NCBI RefSeq assembly: GCF_001905385.1
Contig: NZ_LIPF01000003.1
Coordinates: 310,001 to 374,000 of the forward strand
DNA length: 64,000 nucleotides
Reading direction: 5' to 3'
Origin: Streptomyces sp. CB02414
GTDB lineage: Bacteria > Actinomycetota > Actinomycetes > Streptomycetales > Streptomycetaceae
In this document: piece by piece, positions 40,454 through 49,518 of the stretch
Position numbering within the stretch: the stretch's first letter is position 1
Layout: every line of letters begins with the position of its first letter
Program-made: the position numbers and the translations under genes
Notes under the pieces: model-generated
What the model saw: the letters and a program-made list of their open reading frames with translations, nothing else
Databases searched by the model: none
What the model was told of the DNA's origin: nothing

Positions 40454-41869
40454 ATGCCACCGCGGGTGTTTTCACGAATATGCCGCCAGCCACGGGCGAG
40501 ACTCTGGGCCGTGGCGGGTGTGGCGGCCCTCGCATTCCTCGTCGTGCTGGAGATCGCCGCGCGTCGCTACGGCGAGCGGGGCCCGCTCACCAATCAGGCG
40601 AGAGAGGCCATATTCGCCCCCGCGTCGGGGCCGCTGCTGTACGCCGGCCTGGCGTTGACGATGGTGGTGCTCACCTGGCGGCAGCGGTTCCTCGCGGCCG
40701 GCGCCGCGGTCGGCGTCGACCTCGTCTTCGCGCTGGTGCGGTGGGCGGCCGGGGCGACGGTGACCGAGGGGCACTCGTTCGGCAACGGCGCGCTGTGGGC
40801 GATCCTCGGCTGCGCGGCCGTCGCCGTCACGCGCCGCACCGGCCCGGACCGGGTCCTGCTGCTGAAGGGCGTCGGGCTGGGCCTGCTGCTGGTGGCCGGG
40901 CGCAAGACGGGCGACGCCTGGCTGCTGATCACCTCCAAGACCCGCCCGGACGTCCTCGACCAGTACGTGGCGACCGCCGACCGCGCGCTCGGCAGCCCGT
41001 CGTGGGTGATGGGCCGCCTGGTCGAGGCCACCGAACCGGTCGGGCCGCACATCCTGGACTGGGTCTACGCCCAGCTCGCGGTGGCCGCGGCCGTGGCCGC
41101 GCTCTACCAGTTGCGCAACGTGGCCGCCGAGCGCCGCTTCCCCCGGCACCACCTGGTGCGCACCTTCCTGCTGATCGGCCTGCTGGGGCCGGCCGTCTAC
41201 ATGATCTTCCCCGTGGTCGGGCCCGTCTTCCTCTACGGCACGGGCGCCTTCGGCACCGGCGGCGAGGAATGGGCCGTCGCCAACATCTGGCCGGACACCA
41301 TGCCCCCGCTCGCCCCGCCCCACCCGGTGACGTACGACGGGGTCACGCCCCGCAACTGCATGCCCAGCCTGCACACGGCCTGGGCGGTCACGATCTTCAT
41401 CCACACCCGCCGGAGCCCGCGCCTCCTGCGCTACGCAGGAACGTTTTGGCTGGTCGCCACGCTCACCGCGACCCTCGGCTTCGGCTATCACTACGGTATC
41501 GACCTCATCGCCGGCGTGGTGTTCGCGCTCACGATCGAGGCGGCGCTGCGCTCCTACGACCGCGGCTGGGACCGGTCGGGACTCCGGCTGGTCGCTCACG
41601 GCACGGTGGTCTTCGCGGCGGTCCTGGCGTCGTCCCGCTACCTGTCCCTGGAAATGGCCCACCACCCGTGGGTGTTCGGACCGCTCCTCCTGCTCGCCAT
41701 GGCCTCGGTGGTCCTCGGCTACGTGCGGACTGCCAGGAAGTGGGTGCCGAAGCCGGCGACCGTGCCCCGGCAGGCGGCGGCACCACAACTCGAACCGGCC
41801 CTGAGCCCGCTCGCTCAGCCGGCACTGCACGCGAAGTCGTACACGGACCATTCGGCGACCGGGCGGTAA
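40454..41869 (+). CDS. PAP2-superfamily integral membrane protein
   Basis: A 471-aa membrane protein with about ten helices. The phosphatase motifs lie near the C-terminal third: CMPSLHTAWAV (residues about 302-312) and GYHYGIDLIAGV, which supply the catalytic His and Asp. The length and the extra N-terminal helices resemble AUR1/inositol-phosphotransferase-like actinobacterial proteins, which transfer polar head groups or hydrolyse lipid phosphates. ATG 40454 is used; TTG 40445 is in frame but weaker. Its 3' end overlaps the convergent GNAT gene by 55 bp. Confidence 0.85.
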   Translation: MPPRVFSRICRQPRARLWAVAGVAALAFLVVLEIAARRYGERGPLTNQAREAIFAPASGPLLYAGLALTMVVLTWRQRFLAAGAAVGVDLVFALVRWAAGATVTEGHSFGNGALWAILGCAAVAVTRRTGPDRVLLLKGVGLGLLLVAGRKTGDAWLLITSKTRPDVLDQYVATADRALGSPSWVMGRLVEATEPVGPHILDWVYAQLAVAAAVAALYQLRNVAAERRFPRHHLVRTFLLIGLLGPAVYMIFPVVGPVFLYGTGAFGTGGEEWAVANIWPDTMPPLAPPHPVTYDGVTPRNCMPSLHTAWAVTIFIHTRRSPRLLRYAGTFWLVATLTATLGFGYHYGIDLIAGVVFALTIEAALRSYDRGWDRSGLRLVAHGTVVFAAVLASSRYLSLEMAHHPWVFGPLLLLAMASVVLGYVRTARKWVPKPATVPRQAAAPQLEPALSPLAQPALHAKSYTDHSATGR

Positions 41870-42684
41870 CCGAGGCGCTGGTACAGGGCGTTGCTGGTCG
41901 GGTTGGCCGCGTTCGTGTACAGCACGACCTCCCGGGCGCCGGCGGCCCGCGCGGCCCGGCTCACCTCGGCGGTCACGGCACCCGCGTAGCCGTGGCCGCG
42001 CAGGCGGGCCGGGGTGTAGACGGGGTCCCCCTGGGCCACCCCGGCGACCATCGGGTTGACGCCGGCCATGGAGACGGGCGTGCCGTCCGGCCCCTCCCAG
42101 TAGGTGTAGCGCTTGTCGGCGAACCGGGTGCCGGCCCAGGAGCCGGCGTCGACCGTGACGGCCTCCCCCACGTCCACCGCGAATTCGGCGCACCAGCGCA
42201 TGAGGTGCTCCCGGTCCTCCTCGCCCACGGCCCGGCCCCGGCCCGCCGGGAGCGGGTCCGGCGGGGTGAGCGTGCCGAGGCGGTGCAGGCGGAGCCGCAC
42301 GCGGGGTGTGGGCGTCGCCCCCGTGCGCCGCTGCCACGCCTCGGCGAAGGCGGTGGCGGTACGGTCCTCGGCGCTGACGTAGGGGAGGCGGTGGCCGAGG
42401 TCCGTCAGGTGCGCGGCGAGGGCGTCGGCCTGGGCCGGGGTCAGGGGTGTCGGGGCCAGCCCGAGGGACGGGAGGCGGTGGAAGGTGGCGCGGACCTCAC
42501 CGCCTTCCACCAGCCGCCCGAAGAGGGGTGCCCCGGGCCCGTACGCGGCCGCCCCGCGTGCCCGCAGCCTCGCGATCGCCGTCAGCGCCGCGATGTGCAG
42601 GCCGGGGCGCGAGCGCAGGAAGTCCCCGGCGCGGTCCATGAAGTCGTCGACGTCCTCGGTGAGCCGCCAGTCGTCCGATCGCAT
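41815..42684 (-). CDS. GNAT-family acetyltransferase
   Basis: A 289-aa protein. The C-terminal half is a GNAT domain: PVYTPARLRGHGYAGAVTAEVS contains the acetyl-CoA pyrophosphate loop (RLRGHGYA), followed by VVLYTNAANPTSNALYQRLGYRPV, the usual strand 5-helix 4. The N-terminal half is a helical extension (EDVDDFMDRAGDFLRSRPGLHIAAL in part as FLRSRPGLHIAAL). Substrate unknown. ATG 42684. Confidence 0.87.
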   Translation of the reverse strand: MRSDDWRLTEDVDDFMDRAGDFLRSRPGLHIAALTAIARLRARGAAAYGPGAPLFGRLVEGGEVRATFHRLPSLGLAPTPLTPAQADALAAHLTDLGHRLPYVSAEDRTATAFAEAWQRRTGATPTPRVRLRLHRLGTLTPPDPLPAGRGRAVGEEDREHLMRWCAEFAVDVGEAVTVDAGSWAGTRFADKRYTYWEGPDGTPVSMAGVNPMVAGVAQGDPVYTPARLRGHGYAGAVTAEVSRAARAAGAREVVLYTNAANPTSNALYQRLGYRPVAEWSVYDFACSAG

Positions 42685-42752
42685 GCCGCATGGTCCCCGG
42701 CGGACCCGGCCGCCGGGAAGAGCGCCTGCCCCCGCCGCTCCGGACGCGCCGG

Positions 42753-43337
42753 TTACTTGCTGACGGCGAACCGCATCAGCGCGTGCTCGTCGCCCTGCTT
42801 GACCTTCCCCGTCTCGTTGACGACCTCCAGCTTCCAGGAGCCGTCCACCCGCACGGCCTTGGCCACGGCGCAGGCGTTGTCCTGGCTGAGCAGGCTGGGC
42901 CAGATGTCGGCGACCTGCTGGGTGCTGCCGCCGGTCGCGTCGTAGACCTTGAAGCTGATGTTGCGGGCCTTCTGGAAGGCGCTGCCCTTCTTGTAGGCGG
43001 CGGCGACGAACACGACGGACGTGATGGGGGCGGGGAGCCGGGCGAACTCGACGGTCACCGTCTCGTCGTCGCCGTCCCCGTGCCCGGTCTGGTTGTCGCC
43101 GCTGTGCAGGATCGAGCCGTTGCCCATGGGGTCGAGGGAGTCGAGGCCGGCCAGGCGTACCGGGTCGCCGCCCTGCATGGCGACGGCGATCAGGTCGAGG
43201 TCGGTGCCGGACTTGCGGCGGAGCTTGCCGAGCACTCCGCCGCTGCTGCCGGCGGTCGGGTCCCAGGAGACGCCGATGGACAGGTGGGTCACCCCGTCCA
43301 GGTCCGCGGGGCCGTCTTCCTTCGTCAGCGTGATCAT
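42753..43337 (-). CDS. TerD-family protein
   Basis: A 194-aa TerD-domain protein: ITLTKEDGPADLDGVTHLSIGVSWDP, DLDLIAVAM, then the calcium-binding segment SGDNQTGHGDGDDETVTVEF (in part: GDNQTGHGDGDDE), and a tail ending LMRFAVSK. TerD proteins bind Ca2+ and act in tellurite, metal and phage stress responses, in Streptomyces also in development. It is downstream of a second TerD gene with a 25-nt gap, so one operon. Confidence 0.93.
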   Translation of the reverse strand: MITLTKEDGPADLDGVTHLSIGVSWDPTAGSSGGVLGKLRRKSGTDLDLIAVAMQGGDPVRLAGLDSLDPMGNGSILHSGDNQTGHGDGDDETVTVEFARLPAPITSVVFVAAAYKKGSAFQKARNISFKVYDATGGSTQQVADIWPSLLSQDNACAVAKAVRVDGSWKLEVVNETGKVKQGDEHALMRFAVSK

Positions 43338-43362
43338 GTGGCGTTCTTCCTTGGGTGTGATG

Positions 43363-43938
43363 TCAGACGTTGACGCCGAAGTCGGCGGCGATGCCGGCCA
43401 GTCCGGAGGCGTAGCCCTGCCCGACGGCCCGGAACTTCCACTCGGTGCCGTGCCGGTAGAGCTCGCCGAAGACCATCGCGGTCTCGGTCGAGGCGTCCTC
43501 GGAGAGGTCGTAGCGGGCGATCTCCCGGCCGTCGGCCTGGTTGACGACGCGGATGAAGGCGTTGCGGACCTGGCCGAAGCTCTGGCCGCGGTTGCTCGCG
43601 TCGTGGATGGAGACCGGGAAGACGATCCGGTCCACCTCCGCGGGGACGGCGGTCAGGTTCACCTTGACGGCCTCGTCGTCGCCCTCGCCCTCGCCGGTGA
43701 GGTTGTCGCCGGTGTGCTCGACCGAACCGTCCGGGCTGGTGAGGTTGTTGTAGAAGACGAAGTGACCGTCCGTCGGGACCTTGCCGGAGGCGTCGAGGAG
43801 CAGCGCCGAGGCGTCCAGGTCGTAGTCGGTGCCGGTCGTGGTGCGCACGTCCCAGCCCAGGCCGACCAGTACGGCGGTCAGGCCGGGGGCCTCCTTGCTC
43901 AGCGAGACGTTGCCGCCCTTGGCCAGGGACACTCCCAT
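43363..43938 (-). CDS. terD: TerD-family protein (classic TerD)
   Basis: A 191-aa canonical Ter[60 protein letters not shown] (in part: [15 protein letters not shown]) followed by [11 protein letters not shown] with the calcium ligands, and a C-terminal [15 protein letters not shown]. It opens the two-gene terD operon. The VWA protein at 3730-5259 is a plausible but distant functional partner, as TerD and TerF/VWA proteins belong to one stress system. Confidence 0.94.
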   Translation of the reverse strand: MGVSLAKGGNVSLSKEAPGLTAVLVGLGWDVRTTTGTDYDLDASALLLDASGKVPTDGHFVFYNNLTSPDGSVEHTGDNLTGEGEGDDEAVKVNLTAVPAEVDRIVFPVSIHDASNRGQSFGQVRNAFIRVVNQADGREIARYDLSEDASTETAMVFGELYRHGTEWKFRAVGQGYASGLAGIAADFGVNV

Positions 43939-43998
43939 TGCGTACTCCTTCTCGATGTCTGTGACGCGACGTGACAGAGGGCTCGGCGGACGGTCCGG

Positions 43999-44265
43999 TC
44001 AGCGCCGGGAGTTGCCGAACAGCAGGCGGTAGCCGATCAGCAGCACGAGGGCGCCGACGACGGCGGACCCCCACGTGGCGGCGTCGAAGAACTCCCGCTG
44101 CACCGGTCGGTCGAGGAACTCGGCCGACAGCCAGCCGCCGAGGAAGGCACCGGCGATGCCGGTCACCGTCGTGCCGACGCAACCGCCGGGATCCCGGCCG
44201 GGCAGGATCGCCTTGGCGATCGCTCCGGCGAGCAGTCCCAGCACCAGCCAGGCGATGACACCCAT
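43999..44265 (-). CDS. GlsB/YeaQ/YmgE-family stress membrane protein
   Basis: An 88-aa protein with three short helices and the family Gly-rich motifs (GVIAWLVLGLLAGAIAKAILPG, GCVGTTVTGIAGAFLGGWL in part as GIAGAFLGGW) and a C-terminal AVVGALVLLIGYRLL. Transglycosylase-associated/YeaQ proteins are induced by osmotic and envelope stress. It lies 60 nt upstream of terD on the same strand. A TTCTACA dyad (44305-44324) lies 40 bp upstream. Confidence 0.92.
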   Translation of the reverse strand: MGVIAWLVLGLLAGAIAKAILPGRDPGGCVGTTVTGIAGAFLGGWLSAEFLDRPVQREFFDAATWGSAVVGALVLLIGYRLLFGNSRR

Positions 44266-44304
44266 ACTTCCGCGCTCCTTCCCACTGCTGTCCGGACAGC
44301 TTAG

Positions 44305-44324
44305 CTTCTACAAGTATGTAGAAG
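44305..44324. promoter_or_regulatory. 20-bp TTCTACA-type dyad upstream of the GlsB-like gene
   Basis: CTTCTACA and TGTAGAAG around AGTA, perfect 8-bp arms. It sits between the GlsB-like start (44265) and the divergent substrate-binding-like gene (44375), so it can control either. Same core as 30429-30450. Confidence 0.6.
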
Positions 44325-44374
44325 GGGGTGGGTGGTGGCGGTGCCGGGCCGCCGGCACGGGGAGACTGCGGCTT

Positions 44375-45499
44375 ATGAACACTCCAGCGTCACCAGCACC
44401 CCACCGCGGACCGCGGCGCTCCACCGGTTCCACCGTCCGCATCGGCGCCCTCGTTCCGCTGACCCGGCCCGGCTGGACCGAGGCGGGCCGGCACCTGCTG
44501 GCCGGACTCGAACTGGCCGTCGCCGAGGCCAACGGCGCCGGCGGGATCGACGGGCGGCCACTGGAGCTGGTGGTCCGGGACACCGCCGCCGATCCGCGGC
44601 GGGCGACCGCGGCCGTGGACGAGCTGGCCGGCCTCGGCGTGGCCGCCCTGGCCGGGGAGTACCACAGCGTCGTCGCCCGCGCCGCCGCCACCAGGGCCGA
44701 GGCCATAGGCCTGCCGTTCCTCTGCTCGTCGGCCGTGCTCGACGCCCTCACCGACCGGCCCGCCGAATCGGTCGCGCGGCTCCCGGCGCCGCAGTCGCAC
44801 GGCTGGCGGGCCTACGCGGACTTCCTGCTCGGCGCGGGCCACACCCGTATCGCCGTGGCGGCCGAACCCAGCGTGTACTGGGAGTCGGGGACCCGCATCC
44901 TCCGCGAGCACCTCGCGCCGCACGGCACCACCGTGACCGGGCTCGACGCCCGCGCGCTCACGCCCGCCGAGGTGTGCGGCGAACTCGCCGCCGACGGCGC
45001 CACCGCCCTGCTCCTGCTGACCGGCTTCCCGGACCCGGCCGTGCCGCTCGTCAGGGCCGTCCGCCGCGACCGGCGCCTCGCCGGGCTCCTGATCGGTGCC
45101 CCGGCCGGGCAGCCGGAGTTCACCGAGTGGGCGGAGCTGCTGGGCGACGACGGCGCCGGTGTCCCCTTCCTGCGGTACCTGCCCGAGCGGTTCGGGCCAC
45201 TCGGAGCGCGCGTCGGGGCGGCCCTGCGGGAGCGGCTGGCCGAGGCGCCCTCGTTCGTCGCCTTCGAGGGCTACGACACCGTCACGGTCCTCGCCGCCAT
45301 GCTGCGCGCCCACGGCCCCGACCGGGCGCGCCTCGCCGCGTCCTGGCCGCACACCGCGGTCGACGGCACCCGCGGCCGGATCCGGTTCACCCGCACGCCC
45401 GGTACCGGTGTGTGGCAGTGGACCCGGCCCCCGGTCCAGGTCGTCGACCGGGACCCGGCGGTACCCGGCCGCTTCCGGGTGCTGCACGTGGCCGGCTGA
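44375..45499 (+). CDS. LivK-like substrate-binding protein without signal peptide
   Basis: A 374-aa type I periplasmic-binding-fold protein: VRIGALVPLTRPGWTEAGRHLLAGLELAVAEANGAGGIDGRPLEL (in part: LAGLELAVAEANGAGGI), VVRDTAADPRRATAAVDEL, and FLCSSAVLDALTD. This is the branched-chain amino-acid/AmiC-like family. The N-terminus (MNTPASPAPHRGPRRSTGS) has no signal or lipobox, so unless the start is wrong the protein stays in the cytoplasm; no transporter genes adjoin. A sensor role like that of AmiC is possible. GGGGAG lies about 10 nt before ATG 44375. Confidence 0.82.
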   Translation: MNTPASPAPHRGPRRSTGSTVRIGALVPLTRPGWTEAGRHLLAGLELAVAEANGAGGIDGRPLELVVRDTAADPRRATAAVDELAGLGVAALAGEYHSVVARAAATRAEAIGLPFLCSSAVLDALTDRPAESVARLPAPQSHGWRAYADFLLGAGHTRIAVAAEPSVYWESGTRILREHLAPHGTTVTGLDARALTPAEVCGELAADGATALLLLTGFPDPAVPLVRAVRRDRRLAGLLIGAPAGQPEFTEWAELLGDDGAGVPFLRYLPERFGPLGARVGAALRERLAEAPSFVAFEGYDTVTVLAAMLRAHGPDRARLAASWPHTAVDGTRGRIRFTRTPGTGVWQWTRPPVQVVDRDPAVPGRFRVLHVAG

Positions 45500-45663
45500 C
45501 GGTCACCCGCTCGCGAGGCTTCCGGGTCGGGCATGCCCATGGGGCCCGGCCCCGGACCGGTCGCCAGGATGTCGTCGCTCAGCGCTCTGAGCTTGCCCTC
45601 TTCGAAACCGGGGCGAACTCTTCGACGCCGTGCCCGACGACGTCCTCGGCGGGCAGGCCCCGC

Positions 45664-46902
45664 TCACCACGCCTCCGAGTCGTCCGCCGTCCCCCGCGCG
45701 GGCCGGGACGGACGGCGCTCGCCCCCTCCCGCCCCGCCGCGCGCCGACCGTGCCCGCGCCGCGAGCAGCGGGAGGACCAGCACGGAGATCATCGCGGCGC
45801 CGACCAGGGCCGCCGCCCGGTCCGTGCCCAGCAGTTCCTGGTCCACGCCGATGGTCGTGATCGCCACGACCAGGGGCAGGCACGTCGAGGCGAACAGGGC
45901 CAGCGCCGTCCGGTCGGCGCCGCGCAGGTCCTTCGGGGCGAGGACGTACACGGGCCCGCCGCGCACCAGGACGAACAGCATCAGGAAGGCCGGCACCAGC
46001 AGCAGGGCGACCGGGTCGTGCAGCAGGGCGTCGAGGTCGAACTCGATCCCGGTGACCACGTAGAACAGCGGCACCAGGAACCCGAATCCCATCGCCTCCA
46101 CCTTGCCGAGGACCTCGTCGCCGGCCTCCGGCACGGTCCGCCGCAGCACGAGCCGGGTCAGCACCCCGGCGGCGAAGGCGCCCAGCAGCACGTCCAGGCC
46201 GAACACCTCGGCGAGTCCCAGCATGCAGGCCAGCAGCAGCATGACGAACCGGACCGCGAACTGCCCGCTGCTGTGCAGGGTCCGCTCGGTCAGCTCGCCG
46301 AACCACCGGGGTCGCGGGCGCAGCGCCCAGAACACGGCACCGGCGGTGACCACCCCGAACGCGACGAGCAGGGCCGCCGACTCGGCCGGCCGGCGCCCGC
46401 TGAGCAGCAGCGCCATCGCCACGACGGGACCGAACTCACCGACCGCGCCGAACGCCGACACCACCGTCCCGAAGCGTCCCCGCAGCTCCCCGCGGTCCCG
46501 CAGCATCGGCAGTACGGTCCCCAGCGCCGTACTGGTCAGGGCGGTACCGACGACGAACGCCTCGAACACCTCGCCGCCGCTGAACAGGAAGCCCGCCCCG
46601 ATACCGAGCAGGAGCGAGACCGGCCACGCCCACAGCGCCCGGCGCAGGGTGTCGCCCCGGACCGCGGCGAACTCGATCTCGTAGCCGGCCAGGAAGATCA
46701 GCATCGACAGCCCGAGGTCGGCGAGCGTGTCGACGACCTCGCCGGGACGCGCCCAGCCCAGCACCTGCGGGCCGATGAGGATGCCGAGGGCGATCTCGAA
46801 GATGACCAGCGGGACCCGGACCCGGCGACCCGTGAGGTGCACGAGCAGGGGAGCCAGTACGGCGGCCGCCATGATCAGGATCAGGGTGCCGGGGTGGGTC
46901 AT
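45664..46902 (-). CDS. Kef-type CPA2 cation:proton antiporter
   Basis: A 412-aa membrane protein with about 12 helices of the Na+/H+ exchanger fold. Typical features are FEIALGILIGPQVLG, LADLGLSMLIFLAGYEIE, VGTALTSTALGTVLPML with the unwound-helix region, and FGLDVLLGAFAAGVLTRLV. There is no C-terminal RCK/TrkA domain, only a basic tail. It exchanges K+ or Na+ for protons. ATG 46902 has AGAAGGA 6 nt upstream. The 45500-45663 interval before it (downstream side) shows no gene. Confidence 0.92.
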   Translation of the reverse strand: MTHPGTLILIMAAAVLAPLLVHLTGRRVRVPLVIFEIALGILIGPQVLGWARPGEVVDTLADLGLSMLIFLAGYEIEFAAVRGDTLRRALWAWPVSLLLGIGAGFLFSGGEVFEAFVVGTALTSTALGTVLPMLRDRGELRGRFGTVVSAFGAVGEFGPVVAMALLLSGRRPAESAALLVAFGVVTAGAVFWALRPRPRWFGELTERTLHSSGQFAVRFVMLLLACMLGLAEVFGLDVLLGAFAAGVLTRLVLRRTVPEAGDEVLGKVEAMGFGFLVPLFYVVTGIEFDLDALLHDPVALLLVPAFLMLFVLVRGGPVYVLAPKDLRGADRTALALFASTCLPLVVAITTIGVDQELLGTDRAAALVGAAMISVLVLPLLAARARSARGGAGGGERRPSRPARGTADDSEAW

Positions 46903-47076
46903 CGGCGTCCTTCTGGCAGGCGGCGAGCGCGGGCCGTGGTCGCACCCGGCCGCTGCCACTCTCACCCGCCGGCCCGCGCCGGACCACCCGGGGTACGCCG
47001 GCGGAGCGAAGACCCTGTCTGCCCGGCGTTCCGGAAGGTACTTTGGTGGGGAAGGCCCCATAAGGAGGGCGATTCG

Positions 47077-47514
47077 ATGCCGTGGTTCGTATGGCTGCTC
47101 GCCGCCGCGGCGCTGGGTGCCGCGGAGTTCTTCACCCTGACGCTGGTCCTCGGTCTGCTGGCCGGTGCCGCGCTGGTCGCCGCCGTGGTCGCCGGGGTGG
47201 GCGTCGGTCTGCTCGGGCAACTGGTGGCGCTCGCCGTGGCGGCGGTGGCGGGCCTCGTCCTGGTCCGTCCCGTCGCGCTGCGGCAGATGGCGCAGCAACC
47301 CCTCACCCGCGAGGGCAGCGACGCGCTGATAGGCAAGCGGGCCGAGGTCGTGCGGGAGGTCACCGCGACCCACGGCCTGATCAAGCTCTCCGGCGAGGAA
47401 TGGTCCGCCCGCGCCCTCGACGAGAGCCTGGTGATCCCGGTGGGCGCGCTGGTGGACGTGATGGAGATCGAAGGCGCCACGGCCGTGGTCTACCCCCGCG
47501 AACTGCTGCCGTGA
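47077..47514 (+). CDS. NfeD-family membrane protein
   Basis: A 145-aa protein: an N-terminal membrane part of two or three helices (VWLLAAAALGAAEFFTLTLVLG, LVAAVVAGVGVGLLGQLVALAVAAVAG in part as LLGQLVALAVAAVAG) and a C-terminal OB-fold NfeD domain (DALIGKRAEVVREV, GEEWSARALDESLVIPVGALVDVMEIEG in part as GEEWSARALDES). NfeD proteins work with SPFH/stomatin proteins in membrane-domain quality control; the partner follows 54 nt downstream. AAGGAGG lies 8 nt before ATG 47077. Confidence 0.93.
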   Translation: MPWFVWLLAAAALGAAEFFTLTLVLGLLAGAALVAAVVAGVGVGLLGQLVALAVAAVAGLVLVRPVALRQMAQQPLTREGSDALIGKRAEVVREVTATHGLIKLSGEEWSARALDESLVIPVGALVDVMEIEGATAVVYPRELLP

Positions 47515-47568
47515 GGCCATGACCGTGAACGGCTGAACGCTGAACACACCGCAAGCAATGGAGGCACT

Positions 47569-48720
47569 GTGGACCCAGTTGTCATCCCCATTCTCGTGGC
47601 GGCCCTCGTCGTCGTCTTCCTCGTGGCCTCCACCGTGCGGATCGTCCCGCAGGCGCGCCGCTACAACGTCGAGCGGTTCGGCCGCTACCGGCGGACGCTG
47701 CAGCCCGGCCTGAACCTGGTCGTGCCGGTGGCGGACCGCATCAACACCAAGCTCGACGTGCGCGAGCAGGTCTATTCGTCCGACCCGCGGCCGGTGATCA
47801 CCGAGGACAACCTCGTGGTGAACATCGACACGGTGCTCTACTACCAGATCACCGACCCGCGCGCGGCGGCCTACGAGGTCGCCGACTACCTCCAGGCGAT
47901 CGACCAGCTCACCGTGACGACGCTGCGCAACGTCATCGGCAGCATGGACCTGGAGGAGACCCTGACCTCCCGTGAGGAGATCAACTCCCGGCTGCGCGCC
48001 GTCCTCGACGACGCCACCGGCAAGTGGGGGATCCGCGTCAACCGCGTCGAGATCAAGGCCATCGACCCGCCGCACACCATCAAGGAGGCGATGGAGAAGC
48101 AGATGCGGGCCGAACGCGACAAGCGCGCGGCCATCCTGCACGCCGAGGGCGAGCGACAGGCCAAGATCCTCACCGCCGAGGGCACGAGGCAGAAGGACAT
48201 CCTGGAGGCACAGGGCACGCAGCAGGCCATGATCCTGCGGGCGGACGGCGAGGCCAAGGCGGTGGAGCTGGTCTTCCAGGCCGTCCACCGCAACAACGCC
48301 GACCCGAAGGTGCTGGCCTACAAGTACCTGGAGACGCTCCCGCACCTGGCGAGCAGCGACAACAACACGTTCTGGGTGATCCCGGGCGAGCTGACCGAGG
48401 CGGTGCGGACCGTCACCCACGCCTTCGGCGACCAGTCGGCGGCGGGCGGCCCCGCGAAGCCGGTGCCGGCGGAGGAGGAGGCCACCGCCGACGCCACCGA
48501 CTCGGCCGGCGTCACCAACACCGCCGGCGCGGCGGCCGGAACGGGAACCCCCGAGCTCGGCCCGGCGGGCCGGTCGGTCTCCCTCGACGCCGCCACGGCC
48601 GCCGACGAGGCCGGCAAGCAGGCCGCCGCCGCGGTCGACGACGCCAGGGCGGAAGCGGAGGCGGCGCAGTCCCCGCAGATGCCCCACCGGGGACGGACGT
48701 CCGGCGACCGATCGACGTAG
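47569..48720 (+). CDS. SPFH/band-7 (stomatin-like) protein
   Basis: A 383-aa protein with an N-terminal anchor (VIPILVAALVVVFLVASTVRIVPQ), an SPFH domain (YNVERFGRYRRTLQPGLNLVVPVADRI in part as ERFGRYRRTLQPGLNLVVP; SSDPRPVITEDNLVVNIDTV), a long coiled-coil segment rich in Glu/Ala/Lys (EAMEKQMRAERDKRAAILHAEGERQAKIL in part as MRAERDKRAAILHAEGER), and a variable Ala/Thr-rich tail. It oligomerises at the inner membrane. GTG 47569 follows GGAGG. Operon with NfeD. Confidence 0.93.
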   Translation: MDPVVIPILVAALVVVFLVASTVRIVPQARRYNVERFGRYRRTLQPGLNLVVPVADRINTKLDVREQVYSSDPRPVITEDNLVVNIDTVLYYQITDPRAAAYEVADYLQAIDQLTVTTLRNVIGSMDLEETLTSREEINSRLRAVLDDATGKWGIRVNRVEIKAIDPPHTIKEAMEKQMRAERDKRAAILHAEGERQAKILTAEGTRQKDILEAQGTQQAMILRADGEAKAVELVFQAVHRNNADPKVLAYKYLETLPHLASSDNNTFWVIPGELTEAVRTVTHAFGDQSAAGGPAKPVPAEEEATADATDSAGVTNTAGAAAGTGTPELGPAGRSVSLDAATAADEAGKQAAAAVDDARAEAEAAQSPQMPHRGRTSGDRST

Positions 48721-48736
48721 CGGCGACGTAGTGGCG

Positions 48737-49423
48737 TCAGGCGGCGTCGGCCGCCGACGCCAGTACCCGGGCCAGCTCGACGGGCCGGGAGACCATCGGC
48801 CAGTGGCCCGAGTCGATGTCGGCGAAGCCGACGTGCTCGGCGCGGGCCAGTTCCGGGACGTCGCCGGCGTCGATCCACGCCTTCGCCTGGGCAGGTGTGA
48901 ACTCCGGGCACACGAGCACGACCGGGACACCGAACCTGCGCTCGTCCGTCAGCCGCACCACCCCTCTGGCCACCCCGGCGGGCACGGGAACCGCGGCCGC
49001 CGCCAACCGCTGCCGGGCCGCGTCGTCCAGGTCCGCGGCGTCCGCACCCTGGAAGGGGTCCCAGCCGGGGAAGGGCATGACGCCGTCGCGGACCTCGAAG
49101 AAGTCGGCGTAGGGCTGACCGTCCACGGCCGGGACACCGCCGATCAGGGCGACCCCGGCCACCTTCCCGGGCCGCCGGTCGGCGGCCAGCCAGGCCAGCG
49201 TGCAGGCGGCCGAGTGCCCCACCACCATGGGCCTGCCGGGCGCCGCGTCCACCGCGTCGAGCACCGCCGCCAGCTGGTCGTCCAGCGTGGCGGACGCGTC
49301 ACCCACCCCCTGTCCCGGAAGGGTGAGCGGCACCGGGCGGTGGCCGAGCGCCTCCAGCGCGGGCACGACGCGGTCCCAGGCGGAGCCGTCCAGCCACAGG
49401 CCACCGATGAGCAGAATGTCCAT
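48737..49423 (-). CDS. Alpha/beta hydrolase
   Basis: A 228-aa soluble hydrolase: LLIGGLWLDGSAWDRVVPAL and LTLPGQGVGD form the oxyanion region, the nucleophile elbow is VVGHSAACTLAW, and the His is in FADIDSGHWPMVSRP. It resembles small esterases of the AB_hydrolase_6 type. It is divergent from the WYL regulator at 49519, which probably controls it, and convergent with the SPFH gene 16 bp away. Confidence 0.88.
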   Translation of the reverse strand: MDILLIGGLWLDGSAWDRVVPALEALGHRPVPLTLPGQGVGDASATLDDQLAAVLDAVDAAPGRPMVVGHSAACTLAWLAADRRPGKVAGVALIGGVPAVDGQPYADFFEVRDGVMPFPGWDPFQGADAADLDDAARQRLAAAAVPVPAGVARGVVRLTDERRFGVPVVLVCPEFTPAQAKAWIDAGDVPELARAEHVGFADIDSGHWPMVSRPVELARVLASAADAA

Positions 49424-49518
49424 GATCAGTACTCCGTCTTCCTTCGTCGTCCATGGCGTCTCGGAGCCACCGTAGGAAGAGATCCGGACGATCCGCTGCC
49501 GGTATTAATCTGGCTCCC

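Noticed and set aside
45500..45663. Small gene between the binding-protein and antiporter genes
   Set aside because: No frame has both a ribosome site and codon bias; no clear hairpin either.
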